From contig RFZI01000011.1 of assembly GCA_009920775.1 (NCBI GenBank), positions 1 through 32,297 of the forward strand: 32,297 bases of DNA. The letters run 5' to 3'. The stretch comes from Paracoccaceae bacterium (GTDB taxonomy: Bacteria; Pseudomonadota; Alphaproteobacteria; Rhodobacterales; Rhodobacteraceae). Below the pieces are notes generated by a model. It saw only the letters and a program-made list of their open reading frames with translations, was not told the DNA's origin and made no database searches. Of this stretch, positions 1 through 7,626 are shown one piece after another (positions within the stretch are counted from its first letter, which is position 1; each line of letters begins with the position of its first letter). Both the position numbers and the translations under genes were made by a program.

Positions 1-33
1 TGCCCGTATTCATCACCAAAAGGTTTTCTGAGA

Positions 34-1249
34 ATGCTCAGCCACGCCGAACCCAGTTTCCGCGAATCCGTCGATATCATGTTCAACCGCGCCGTAGCGC
101 TGATGGACCTTAGCCCGGGACTGGAAGAAAAGATCCGCGTTTGTAACGCGACCTATACCGTCCGCTTCGGGGTCCGCCTCCGCGGCGCGATCCATACGTT
201 TACCGGCTATCGTTCGGTTCACTCCGAACATATGGAGCCCGTGAAGGGCGGCATCCGCTATGCGATGTCGGTCAATCAGGACGAGGTCGAGGCGCTGGCC
301 GCGCTGATGACCTATAAATGCGCCCTCGTCGAAGCGCCATTTGGCGGGTCGAAGGGGGGGCTTTGCATCGACCCGCGCGAATGGGACGAGCGCGAACTCG
401 AGCAGATCACGCGCCGCTTTGCCTATGAGCTGATCAAGCGCGACCTGATCAATCCTTCTCAGAACGTCCCTGCGCCCGATATGGGGACTGGCGAGCGCGA
501 GATGGCGTGGATCGCCGATCAATATGCGCGAATGAACACGACCGATATCAACGCAAAAGCCTGTGTCACCGGCAAGCCGCTCAATTCCGGCGGCATTCAG
601 GGGCGGGTCGAGGCGACCGGCCGAGGTGTTCAGTTCGCTTTGCGCGAATTCTTCCGTCATCCCGAGGATATCGCAAAGGCCGGCCTGAAGGGCAGCCTCG
701 ACGGCAAGCGCGTCATCGTGCAGGGCCTGGGCAATGTGGGCTATCACGCGGCGAAATTCCTCGCAGAGGAGGATGGCTGCAAGATCATTGGCATCATCGA
801 GCGCGACGGTGCGCTTTTCGATGAGAGCGGTCTCAACGTCGAAGCCGTGCGTCAGTGGATGAACAAGCACGGCGGGCTGGCCGGCTATCCTGATGCGACC
901 CATCAGGCGGATGGGGCGTCGGTTCTTGAGGCCGATTGCGACATTCTCATTCCGGCGGCGATGGAAGGCGTGATCAATCTCGGCAATGCCGACCGGATCA
1001 GAGTTGGAGCGCCTGTCGGCCGACAAAGGCCTTGGCTGGACGCTCAGCCCCGGCTTCAAACAGGCCTATCTGCGTGGCGCTGACGAGCTTGAGTTGGTGC
1101 GTTCGGGCCTCGATGACACGATGCGTACCGCATACCAGTCGATGCGCGAGGTCTGGCATGGGCGCGATGATATCAAGGATCTGCGGACCGCGGCCTATAT
1201 CGTCTCGATCAGCCGGGTGGCTTCGAGCTATCGGGCCAAGGGGCTCTGA
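34..1249 (+). pseudogene. gdhA: Glu/Leu/Phe/Val dehydrogenase, internal deletion with frameshift
   Basis: This is a NAD(P)-dependent glutamate dehydrogenase, which interconverts glutamate and 2-oxoglutarate plus ammonium in the cytoplasm. The first frame (from ATG 34) reads family sequence for about 322 residues. It includes the substrate-lysine region 'PFGGSKGG' (about 102-109), the catalytic aspartate region 'PAPDMGTGE' (about 147-155) and the Rossmann loop 'GLGNVG' (231-236). After 'GNADRI' near base 999 the frame turns to nonsense and stops at 1081-1083. The genuine C-terminus, 'SELERLSADKGLGW...', continues in the next frame from about base 998 to the TGA at 1247-1249. The two parts total about 405 residues, while relatives have about 475, so roughly 70 codons are missing. 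They cover the end of the nucleotide domain and the return to the substrate domain. The protein should be inactive as written. Either a real deletion or an assembly gap would explain it. Confidence 0.88.
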
Positions 1250-1267
1250 TCTGACAGACTTGGATCA

Positions 1268-1292
1268 CCCCCACCGCGATCTGCGGCGGGGG
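1268..1292 (+). terminator. GC-rich hairpin after gdh, possible terminator
   Basis: The arms CCCCC-a-CCGC and GCGG-c-GGGGG flank a 5-base loop (gatct), giving a stem of nine pairs with one A/C mismatch. It lies 19 bases after the gdh stop. A T-rich run (cttttcttt) follows only some 20 bases further on, so this is not a classic intrinsic terminator, though its position fits the end of the gdh transcript. Confidence 0.45.
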
Positions 1293-1386
1293 CTTCCGTG
1301 GCCCACTGGCTTTTCTTTGAGGTGAGTGGGCCGACAAACCGTCCCTGCTCCTTGTTCCCGAGGCCACCTCGGCCTATGTGGGAAGC

Positions 1387-2181
1387 ATGAGACGCTGGAT
1401 CCCATTCATGAAAACCACGCCCCTTGTGTCGGTCATCCGGCTGCAGGGGAGCATCAGCAATTCGACGCGCGGGCTCGATGACATCAGCCTTGGCCCTGTC
1501 ATCGAAAAGGCATTCTCGCGCGGCAAACCTGCCGCTGTCGCGCTTGAGATCAATTCGCCCGGTGGCTCGGCAGTGCAATCTTCGCTCATCGCGGCGCGCA
1601 TACGCCGGCTTGCTGAGGACAAGGGCATCCCTGTCTACGCCTTTGTCGAGGATGTTGCGGCTTCGGGCGGCTACTGGCTCGCCTGTGCCGGCGACGAGAT
1701 TTATGTCGATCGAGGTTCGATCATCGGCTCGATCGGCGTCATTTCCGCGAATTTCGGCGCACACGAGCTTCTCGGCAAGGTTGGCGTCGAGCGGCGTATC
1801 TATACCGCTGGCAAATCGAAATCGATGCTCGATCCCTTCGTGCCGGAGAAGCCCGCAGATGTGAAACGGCTCAAGGGCTGGCTCGAGGATTTGCACGGCT
1901 ACTTCATTGATTGGGTTCAATCCCGGCGCGGCAGCAAACTCGCCCAAGAGACCGATCTGTTCACCGGTGAAGTTTGGGTCGGACAAAAGGGCGTGGATAT
2001 TGGGCTGGCCGACGGGATCGGCCACCTTGTTCCCACGATGAAAAAGAAATTCGGCAAAGAAACCCGATTCCGTCGATATGGCCAGAAGGTCTCGATCGCT
2101 CAGCGTCTTGGTGCGCGTATCGCGGGCGATGCGCTTGGGGCTGTCGAGGAACGCGCTAGCTTTGCGCGGTTTGGTCTCTAG
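1387..2181 (+). CDS. S49 family serine peptidase (SppA/SohB-like)
   Basis: This 264-residue protein belongs to the S49 signal-peptide-peptidase family, membrane-associated enzymes that cut leftover signal peptides and other membrane peptides with a Ser-Lys dyad. The family core is visible: 'LEINSPGGSAVQS' (oxyanion region), then 'VEDVAASGGYWLACAGDEI', where the serine of 'ASGGYW' is the expected nucleophile, followed by 'GSIIGSIGVISANFG'. The length fits the short single-domain form of the family common in Rhodobacterales. There is no obvious N-terminal transmembrane helix. I prefer ATG 1387 (MRRWIPF) over GTG 1378, because relatives begin in this way. No strong ribosome site is seen. The stop codon directly abuts the ATG of the next small gene, so the two are probably translated from one message. 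Confidence 0.85.
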   Translation: MRRWIPFMKTTPLVSVIRLQGSISNSTRGLDDISLGPVIEKAFSRGKPAAVALEINSPGGSAVQSSLIAARIRRLAEDKGIPVYAFVEDVAASGGYWLACAGDEIYVDRGSIIGSIGVISANFGAHELLGKVGVERRIYTAGKSKSMLDPFVPEKPADVKRLKGWLEDLHGYFIDWVQSRRGSKLAQETDLFTGEVWVGQKGVDIGLADGIGHLVPTMKKKFGKETRFRRYGQKVSIAQRLGARIAGDALGAVEERASFARFGL

Positions 2182-2343
2182 ATGCTGATCAAGGGCATCA
2201 CCCTTTTCCTAATTGCTATGCTTGTCCTTGGAATGTTCGGCAAGCTCCGCTTTCCTTCGGTCGGTCCGCGCCGTGATGGCAAATGCGCCAAGTGCGGACG
2301 CCACCGCATCGGCAAAGGCCCCTGCGCCTGCGGCAAGGCATAG
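2182..2343 (+). CDS. Small membrane protein with a four-cysteine tail
   Basis: This 53-residue ORF is absent from the supplied track. It starts on the base after the S49 peptidase stop and ends 3 bases before the antiporter ATG, so it sits inside an operon. Residues about 5-21 form one hydrophobic helix (ITLFLIAMLVLGMFGKL). A basic linker follows, then 'CAKCGRHRIGKGPCACG', a CxxC...CxC arrangement that could bind zinc. The tight spacing and protein-like composition make it very likely to be real. I do not recognise a function. The helix-plus-zinc-ribbon layout suggests a small membrane-anchored accessory protein, perhaps for the peptidase or the antiporter, but that is inference from position only. 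Confidence 0.75.
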   Translation: MLIKGITLFLIAMLVLGMFGKLRFPSVGPRRDGKCAKCGRHRIGKGPCACGKA

Positions 2344-2346
2344 ACG

Positions 2347-3297
2347 ATGATGGACTGGGTTGTTGCATCGGCAAGCCTCGTGCTCCTGCTTCTGGCAGGG
2401 GATGCTTTGGTCAAAGGTGCGGTTAACCTCTCGCTCAGGCTCGGTGTTCCGGCGCTGATCGTGTCGTTGACCATCGTTGCCTTCGGCACCTCGGCGCCCG
2501 AATTGCTCATCTCGGTTCAGGCTTCTCTGGAGAACGCTCCGGGCATTGCCCTTGGCAACGTGGTGGGCTCCAATACCGCCAACATCCTGCTTGTCCTCGG
2601 CATTCCCGCGATACTGTCCACCATGCGGACAAGCGATTGCGAAACCCGCATGAGCTATGTCCAGATGATCCTGGCTAGCGGCCTCTTTATCGCCCTGTCG
2701 CTTGGTGGAGAGCTTACTAGGACCAGCGGGGCCATTCTTCTCGTCGCGCTGGCTGCGATGCTCTATTACGCGTTCCTCGAGGCCCGCCGACATCGTGCCT
2801 CATGCCATCTTTCCGATGCAGAGGAAGATGTCGAAGGTGCCGATCCTGATATGCCCTGGGCCAAAGTGCTGCTCATGTTGGGGCTTGGATTGATAGGCCT
2901 GCCCATCGGCGCCGGCCTGCTCGTCGATTCATCCGTCGCTATCGCAAGAGACTTTGGGATCAGCGAAACAGCCATCGGCCTTACCCTCGTCGCCATCGGG
3001 ACATCTCTTCCCGAGCTCGCCACCACGGTGATGGCTGCTGTCCGGCGGCAGGCCGATGTGGCGCTCGGCAATGTAATCGGCTCAAATATGTTCAACCTTC
3101 TGGGGATAATGGGCATCGCCAGCCTCATTCACCCGATTCCGGTTGCCCCGAGTTTCATCGAATTCGATTTCTGGATCATGCTTGGCGCTTCGCTCTTGCT
3201 CTTGCCGTTTGTCTTTTTTCGCAAAGACCTCACGCGTGGTTGGGGCATCGCTCTGACAGCGCTATATACAGCCTATATAGTTGCAGTTCTGGGGTAG
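2347..3297 (+). CDS. Calcium/sodium antiporter (NCX/CaxA family, YrbG-like)
   Basis: This 316-residue inner-membrane cation exchanger belongs to the Ca2+:cation antiporter superfamily and probably exports Ca2+ in exchange for Na+ or H+. Both inverted alpha repeats are present: 'GTSAPELLISV' with 'GNVVGSNTANI' in the N-terminal half (about residues 50-85), and 'GTSLPELATTV' with 'GNVIGSNMFNLLG' in the C-terminal half (about 218-256). These carry the ion-binding glutamates. An acidic cytoplasmic loop (SDAEEDVEGADPD) separates the halves, as in the family. About ten hydrophobic helices can be seen. The start could be ATG 2347 or the adjacent ATG 2350. It follows the 53-residue ORF after 3 bases and precedes the SDR gene directly, so translation is probably coupled. 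Confidence 0.9.
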   Translation: MMDWVVASASLVLLLLAGDALVKGAVNLSLRLGVPALIVSLTIVAFGTSAPELLISVQASLENAPGIALGNVVGSNTANILLVLGIPAILSTMRTSDCETRMSYVQMILASGLFIALSLGGELTRTSGAILLVALAAMLYYAFLEARRHRASCHLSDAEEDVEGADPDMPWAKVLLMLGLGLIGLPIGAGLLVDSSVAIARDFGISETAIGLTLVAIGTSLPELATTVMAAVRRQADVALGNVIGSNMFNLLGIMGIASLIHPIPVAPSFIEFDFWIMLGASLLLLPFVFFRKDLTRGWGIALTALYTAYIVAVLG

Positions 3298-3300
3298 GTG

Positions 3301-4086
3301 ATGCAGCAGAAGCGGGCACTAGTAACAGGTGGCGGCGCGCGGCTTGGGCGGGCGATGGCCTTGTATCTGGGTGAGCGGGGTTTCGATGTCGCGGTTCACT
3401 ATTCGACCTCACGAGAAGGGGCGGAAGCCGTTGCCAAGGATATTCGCGCCATGGGCCGGTCCGCAGCAGCGATCAGGGCGGATCTGCTCAATGACGACGA
3501 GACCGAGGCTCTTTATGACGCGGCGACAGAAGCGCTTGGCGGGCCTGTCACTTGCCTTGTCAACAGCGCGTCGATCTTCGAATACGACACCATCCAGAGC
3601 GCCACGCGCGAAAGCTGGGACAGGCACATCGGGTCCAATCTGCGGGCGCCGTTTGTTCTGACACAGGCGATGGCAAGAACGATCCCCGATCCGCTCATGG
3701 ACGAAAGGGGCGAGCCGGTGGCGCAGGGTCTGATCGTCAATATGGTCGATCAGCGGGTCCGCAAACTTACGCCGGATTTCATGACCTATACGATTGCCAA
3801 GATGGGGCTCTGGGCGCTTACCCAAACCTCGGCGCGGGGGCTTGCGCCCAAGATACGGGTCAATGCCATCGGGCCGGGGCCAACGATGATCGGCCATCGG
3901 CAAAGCCAGGAACACTTCGACAACCAACGCAAGGCGACCGTCTTGCAGCGCGGCTCGAGCCCCGAGGAAATCGTTGCCGCCCTTGGATATTTCCTCGATG
4001 CGCCGGGGGTTACGGGGCAGCTGATCTGTGTCGACGGCGGCCAGCATCTGGGCTGGAAGACCCCTGATATTCAGGGCGTCGAATGA
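3301..4086 (+). CDS. SDR family oxidoreductase (pteridine-reductase-like)
   Basis: This 261-residue NAD(P)-dependent short-chain dehydrogenase has a Rossmann glycine motif 'TGGGARLGRAMA' near the N-terminus. Other landmarks are 'NSAS' in place of the usual NNAG, and the catalytic 'YTIAKMGL' (Tyr-x3-Lys). It ends in 'VDGGQHLGW'. A glycine motif ending in ARLG and the NSAS signature recall pteridine/dihydromonapterin reductases (PTR1, FolM), so a role in pterin or folate metabolism is plausible but not proven. The serine expected 13 residues before the tyrosine is not obvious: the position reads 'VNMVDQRV', which resembles PTR1-type members, where Asp is used. ATG 3301 is preferred over GTG 3298, and 'GGGTAGG' precedes it. 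It is the last gene of the 1.4-4.1 kb run. Confidence 0.8.
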   Translation: MQQKRALVTGGGARLGRAMALYLGERGFDVAVHYSTSREGAEAVAKDIRAMGRSAAAIRADLLNDDETEALYDAATEALGGPVTCLVNSASIFEYDTIQSATRESWDRHIGSNLRAPFVLTQAMARTIPDPLMDERGEPVAQGLIVNMVDQRVRKLTPDFMTYTIAKMGLWALTQTSARGLAPKIRVNAIGPGPTMIGHRQSQEHFDNQRKATVLQRGSSPEEIVAALGYFLDAPGVTGQLICVDGGQHLGWKTPDIQGVE

Positions 4087-4210
4087 TCTGCCCCTGAAAG
4101 TTGTGCACCCTCGCTACGCGGTGGTCACATTCGGTAATCTTTCGTCAATGATTTCAGTCCCTTGCTGGAAGGAAACTTTTTATGTCAACAATTGCAATGG
4201 CTTACAGAAT

Positions 4211-4227
4211 TGCCTAATTTTTAGGCA
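4211..4227. repeat. Perfect 7-bp inverted repeat, operator- or hairpin-like
   Basis: TGCCTAA-ttt-TTAGGCA is a perfect palindrome with a 3-base centre in the AT-rich uvrC leader. It could be a dimeric regulator site or an RNA hairpin. No T-tract follows, so it is not an intrinsic terminator. I do not recognise the regulator. Confidence 0.5.
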
Positions 4228-4288
4228 CATTAAGGAAGGGGGCGAAAAACAAGGAAAATTTCCGCCTGCCCAGATATTGCCCACGGAG

Positions 4289-4297
4289 TTATCCACA
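4289..4297 (+). promoter_or_regulatory. Single consensus DnaA box
   Basis: TTATCCACA is an exact match to the DnaA box consensus, about 80 bases before the proposed uvrC start. Only one box is seen, and no cluster, AT-rich unwinding element or replication gene is nearby, so this is not an origin. It could mark DnaA-linked control of the repair operon, or be chance. Confidence 0.4.
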
Positions 4298-4374
4298 GAA
4301 ATGGTGGATGCCTTTCCTCTTGCCCTCCTATGGCTAACATGGCAGCGCAGAGCAGAATCACGGAGCTGCTGCGG

Positions 4375-6131
4375 ATGACAGAAGACCCACCCGATCAGCC
4401 AACCGGTTTTGCCCGAATTCAGGGCTATTTGCGCAATCTCGAAAGCGCGCCGGGCGTGCGCGGATGATTTCCGAGACCGCGTCGATGATGTTTCTCACGA
4501 CGCGGACAGAGACCGAGGCGCTCCTCCTCGAGCAGAACCTCATCAAGCAGCTCAAGCCGCGCTACAACGTGCTCCTGCGTGACGACAAGTCGTTCCCAAA
4601 TATCCTTGTCAGCCGTGAGCACGCCTTTCCACAGATCAAGAAGCATCGGGGCGCCAAGAAGGAGAAGGGCGACTATTACGGCCCCTTCGCCAGCGCGGGG
4701 GCTGTGAACCGGACACTCAACCAGTTGCAGAAGGTATTCCTGCTTCGCAACTGCTCTGACAGCCAGTTTGAAAGCCGCACCCGCCCCTGCCTTCTTTATC
4801 AGATCAAGCGCTGCTCGGCGCCTTGTGTGGGGTATATCTCAGAAGCCGACTATGCCGCCGCGGTCACTGATGCGGCCGAGTTTCTCGGTGGCAAGACCAC
4901 CCGCATTCAGGAAGCCCTCGCCGCCGAAATGGCCAATGCCGCCGAGGCGATGGAATATGAACGCGCTGCCGCCCTGCGCGACAGGATACGGGCACTGACG
5001 CAGGTGCAAACCGCGCAGGGGATCAATCCGAGGGGCGTTTCCGATGCCGATGTGATCGCCCTCCATATCGAAGGCGGGCAGGCCTGTGTTCAGGTCTTTT
5101 TTATCCGTGGGCACCAGAACTGGGGCAACCACGATTTCTATCCGCGCATCTCGGGCGAAGAGGATTCCACCGAGGTGATGGAGGCTTTCGTCGGCCAGTT
5201 CTACTCCGACCGCGAGCCGCCGAAGATGCTCCTTCTTTCGCACGGGCTTCAGGATCAGGAATTGATGGCCGAGGCCCTTGGGGAAAAGGCGGGCCGTAGG
5301 GTGGAAATCAACATCCCGCAGCGCGGTGAGAAGGCCGAGCTTGTCGGCCACGCGCTGCGCAACGCCCGCGAGAGCCTTGCGCGCCGGATGGCCGAGACGG
5401 CGACACAGACAAAGCTCATGCGCGGGATTGCCGAGGCCTTTGATCTCGATGGGCCGCCCGCCCGGATCGAGGTCTATGACAACAGCCACATTCAGGGCGA
5501 GCACGCCGTCGGCGCGATGATCGTGGCGGGGCCAGAGGGCTTTGAGAAGGGTCAGTATCGCAAGTTCAATATCAAGGGCGACAGCCTGACCCCCGGCGAC
5601 GATTTCGGCATGATGAAAGAGGTGCTCACCCGCCGCTTCAGCCGCCTTCTCAAAGAGGATCCCGACCGCGCCACGGCCCAGTGGCCCGATCTTCTGCTGA
5701 TCGACGGCGGCGCGGGGCAGGTCTCGGCCGTGATGGAAATCCTGCAAGAGCTTGGTGTTGACGACATTCCAACGGTCGGCGTCGCCAAGGGGATCGACCG
5801 CGATCAGGGCAAGGAGGAATTCTATCGCCCCGGCCAAAGCGCCTTTGCCCTGCCGCGCAACGATCCGATTCTCTATTTCATCCAGCGGATGCGCGATGAA
5901 GCGCACCGCTTTGTTATTGGCGCCCACCGCGCCAAACGGTCGAAGGCCATCGGCGCGACCCCGCTTGACGATGTGCCGGGCGTCGGCGCCGCCCGCAAAC
6001 GCGCGCTTCTTGCCCATTTCGGCAGCGCGAAAGCCGTGAGCCGCGCCAATCTGGCCGATCTCAAGGCGGTTGAAGGCATCTCGGATGCGATGGCCGAGGC
6101 AATCTATGGCTTCTTTCACGAAAGAGGTTAG
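4375..6131 (+). pseudogene. uvrC: Excinuclease ABC subunit UvrC, GIY-YIG core deleted
   Basis: UvrC makes both cuts around bulky DNA lesions in nucleotide excision repair. From ATG 4375 (GGAG 8 bases upstream) the frame reads 'MTEDPPDQPTGFARIQGYL...SAPGV' for 28 residues, then stops at TGA 4465-4467. In another frame, from about 4464, 'MISETASMMFLTTRTETEALLLEQ' continues as normal UvrC to 6131. The track ORF therefore starts inside the gene. Missing between 'PGV' and 'RMISETASM' are about 37 codons, including the 'YVGKA' part of the GIY-YIG nuclease motif needed for the 3' cut. The UVR/UvrB-binding region ('EAMEYERAAALRDRI'), the RNase H-like 5' nuclease ('VYDNSHIQGEHAVGAM', 'LLIDGGAGQV') and the C-terminal HhH domain ('VPGVGAARKRALLAHFG') are intact. 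A precise small lesion in an otherwise perfect gene fits an assembly gap or a very recent deletion. Confidence 0.88.
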
Positions 6132-6167
6132 GCTGATCGAATAGGGTTTGAGAAAAAGGAGGTTGTG

Positions 6168-6263
6168 ATGTCGGAGAGCAAGGAAAGCAATCGTCAAAGG
6201 AAGATGGGTGTCGGGATCGCGCTTGGGGCCGCTCTTGGTGGACGCAAATCTGATCAGGACTGA
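6168..6263 (+). CDS. Small glycine-rich (glycine-zipper-like) ORF, possibly shortened
   Basis: This 31-residue ORF between uvrC and pgsA is too short for the supplied track. A strong ribosome site (AAGGAGG, 5 bases before ATG) and its place in an operon argue that it is expressed. It reads 'MSESKESNRQRKMGVG' followed by 'IALGAALGGRKSDQD'. The charged N-terminus and the GxxxG/A pattern resemble glycine-zipper membrane peptides, which I recall as longer proteins with several repeats of the 'GIALGAALG' kind. One or more repeats may have been lost here. Function is unknown. Confidence 0.5.
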   Translation: MSESKESNRQRKMGVGIALGAALGGRKSDQD

Positions 6264-6320
6264 TGCAGATCTGGATATGATGCTCTTCCGAATTGGACCG
6301 GGAAGAGATAGCAAAGTCCT

Positions 6321-6941
6321 ATGAAACTGACCTTGCCCAATGTTCTCACGATTCTTCGAATGCTGGCCGCGCCCGGCGTTGCGATTATGTTTCTCTATTT
6401 CCACCGGCCTTGGGCCGATTGGCTGGCGCTGACGCTTTTTGTCGGCGCGGCGATCACCGACTTTTTCGATGGCTATCTCGCGCGCCTCTGGAAGCAGGAA
6501 TCGAAATTCGGCGCAATGCTCGATCCGATTGCCGACAAGGCGATGGTGGTAATCGCTCTCGTCGTGATCACCGGTTTCTCGGGCATGAATCCGTGGATCC
6601 TTTTGCCCGCGACGCTCATCATCTTCCGCGAGGTCTTTGTCAGTGGTCTGCGCGAGTTTCTCGGCGCGACAGCCAAGCTCCTCGCCGTGACGAAGCTCGC
6701 CAAATGGAAAACGACCGCCCAGATGGTCGCCATCGCCATTCTCTTCTTTGGCACCGGACTTGATTTCATCGAACGCGGGCGTGGCCCGACTGTGGGCGGC
6801 CTCGCACCCCTTTCTGAGGGGCTTGCTGGGTGGGTCACTTGCTTGGGGATCGTTCTCCTTTGGATTGCTGCAATCCTAACGCTGATCACCGGCTGGGATT
6901 ATTTCTCGAAATCGCTCCCCCACCTGAAGGACGCTGAATGA
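6321..6941 (+). CDS. pgsA: CDP-diacylglycerol-glycerol-3-phosphate 3-phosphatidyltransferase
   Basis: PgsA joins CDP-diacylglycerol to glycerol-3-phosphate to give phosphatidylglycerol phosphate, the committed step to phosphatidylglycerol and cardiolipin at the inner membrane. The 206-residue protein has the complete CDP-alcohol phosphotransferase signature DG-x2-AR-x8-G-x3-D-x3-D, seen as 'DGYLARLWKQ' followed by 'GAMLDPIAD'. About five hydrophobic helices surround it. Length and motifs are normal for the family. The last bases ATGA overlap moaD by 4, so the two are translationally coupled in the uvrC-pgsA-moaD-moaE operon, an order familiar from Rhodobacterales. Confidence 0.93.
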   Translation: MKLTLPNVLTILRMLAAPGVAIMFLYFHRPWADWLALTLFVGAAITDFFDGYLARLWKQESKFGAMLDPIADKAMVVIALVVITGFSGMNPWILLPATLIIFREVFVSGLREFLGATAKLLAVTKLAKWKTTAQMVAIAILFFGTGLDFIERGRGPTVGGLAPLSEGLAGWVTCLGIVLLWIAAILTLITGWDYFSKSLPHLKDAE

Positions 6942-7186
6942 TCGAGGTTCTCTATTTCGCCTGGGTCCGCGAGCGGATCGGTATTCCCCGTGAAAGGATC
7001 GAAACGGGCGCCAAGACGGTGGCCGATCTGGTCGAAGAGCTGCGCGGGCGCGAAGATCGCTATGCGGCCGCCTTCGAAGACCTCCGCGCATTGCGCGTGG
7101 CGATTGATCAAGAGCTGACCGATTTCAGCGCCTCTCTCGAGGGCGCACGCGAAGTGGCGTTTTTCCCACCGATGACGGGTGGCTGA
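6938..7186 (+). CDS. moaD: Molybdopterin synthase small subunit MoaD
   Basis: MoaD is the sulfur carrier of molybdopterin synthase. Its C-terminal glycine is thiocarboxylated and donates sulfur to precursor Z (cPMP). The 82-residue protein begins 'MIEVLYFAWVRERIG' and ends 'FFPPMTGG', with the essential C-terminal Gly-Gly. The beta-grasp fold length is normal. It overlaps pgsA by 4 bases and moaE by 1 base (TGATG), which fits equal production of the two synthase subunits. Confidence 0.95.
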   Translation: MIEVLYFAWVRERIGIPRERIETGAKTVADLVEELRGREDRYAAAFEDLRALRVAIDQELTDFSASLEGAREVAFFPPMTGG

Positions 7187-7626
7187 TGGCTGTCCGCGTC
7201 GATCCCGCCCGGTTTGATCCCGGCACCGAGCTCAACGCCTTTTCCAAGGGTGTCGGGAATGCCGGCGCAGTGGTGAGCTTCACCGGCGTTGTGCGCGATG
7301 TTGTGGGCGGCCTCAGCGCGATGGAGATCGAGCACTATCCGGGTATGACCGAAAAGGCGATTGCCGCGATTGTCGACGAGGCCAAATCGCGCTGGTCGCT
7401 GGCCGATGCTTTGGTGATCCACCGCTATGGGCGGCTTGAGGCGGGCGAGATGATCATGATGGTCGCCACCGCCTCGCGGCATCGGGTTGATGCCTTTCAG
7501 GCGGCGGAATTCCTGATGGACTATCTCAAGAGCCGCGCGCCGTTCTGGAAGAAAGAGCTAACGCGTGACGGCGCTGAGTGGGTCGAAGCCCGCGACGAGG
7601 ACGAGGCGGCGCTGGACCGTTGGTGA
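7186..7626 (+). CDS. moaE: Molybdopterin synthase catalytic subunit MoaE
   Basis: MoaE forms a heterotetramer with MoaD and converts cPMP to molybdopterin dithiolene. The 146-residue protein shows family landmarks: 'AVVSFTGVVRD' near the N-terminus, 'IEHYPGMTEKAI', 'VIHRYGRLEAGE' and the catalytic 'AAEFLMDYLKSRAPFWKKE', which carries the active-site lysines. It starts within the moaD stop codon. Its TGA is directly followed by the complement of the tag stop codon (TGATCA), so no terminator separates the convergent genes. Confidence 0.95.
   Translation: MAVRVDPARFDPGTELNAFSKGVGNAGAVVSFTGVVRDVVGGLSAMEIEHYPGMTEKAIAAIVDEAKSRWSLADALVIHRYGRLEAGEMIMMVATASRHRVDAFQAAEFLMDYLKSRAPFWKKELTRDGAEWVEARDEDEAALDRW

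Larger units (their letters stand above)
4087..4374 (+). other. Non-coding leader region before uvrC
   Basis: This stretch of about 290 bases has no convincing gene and is clearly richer in A+T than its surroundings. It holds a perfect hairpin (4211-4227), a GGAAA-a-TTTCC palindrome near 4252-4262 and a consensus DnaA box (4289-4297). TTGCAA followed 17 bases later by TAATTT could be a weak sigma-70 promoter overlapping the hairpin. The ORF-track entry 4028..4378 runs through it, but its protein has no family look. The region most likely carries the promoter of the uvrC-pgsA-moaDE operon. Confidence 0.6.

Noticed and set aside
985-1083. Programmed ribosomal frameshift in gdh
   Set aside because: A frameshift alone would not explain about 70 missing codons, and no slippery heptamer is seen at the junction.
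4289-4297. Replication origin
   Set aside because: One DnaA box, no cluster, no dnaA/dnaN/repABC or parAB genes nearby.
4028-4378. 116-codon ORF spanning the SDR end and the uvrC leader
   Set aside because: Protein has no family look, starts inside the SDR gene and covers AT-rich regulatory DNA.
4839-6404. 521-codon minus-strand ORF opposite uvrC
   Set aside because: It mirrors uvrC in high-GC codon usage, has no family character, and the uvrC frame is clearly the coding one.
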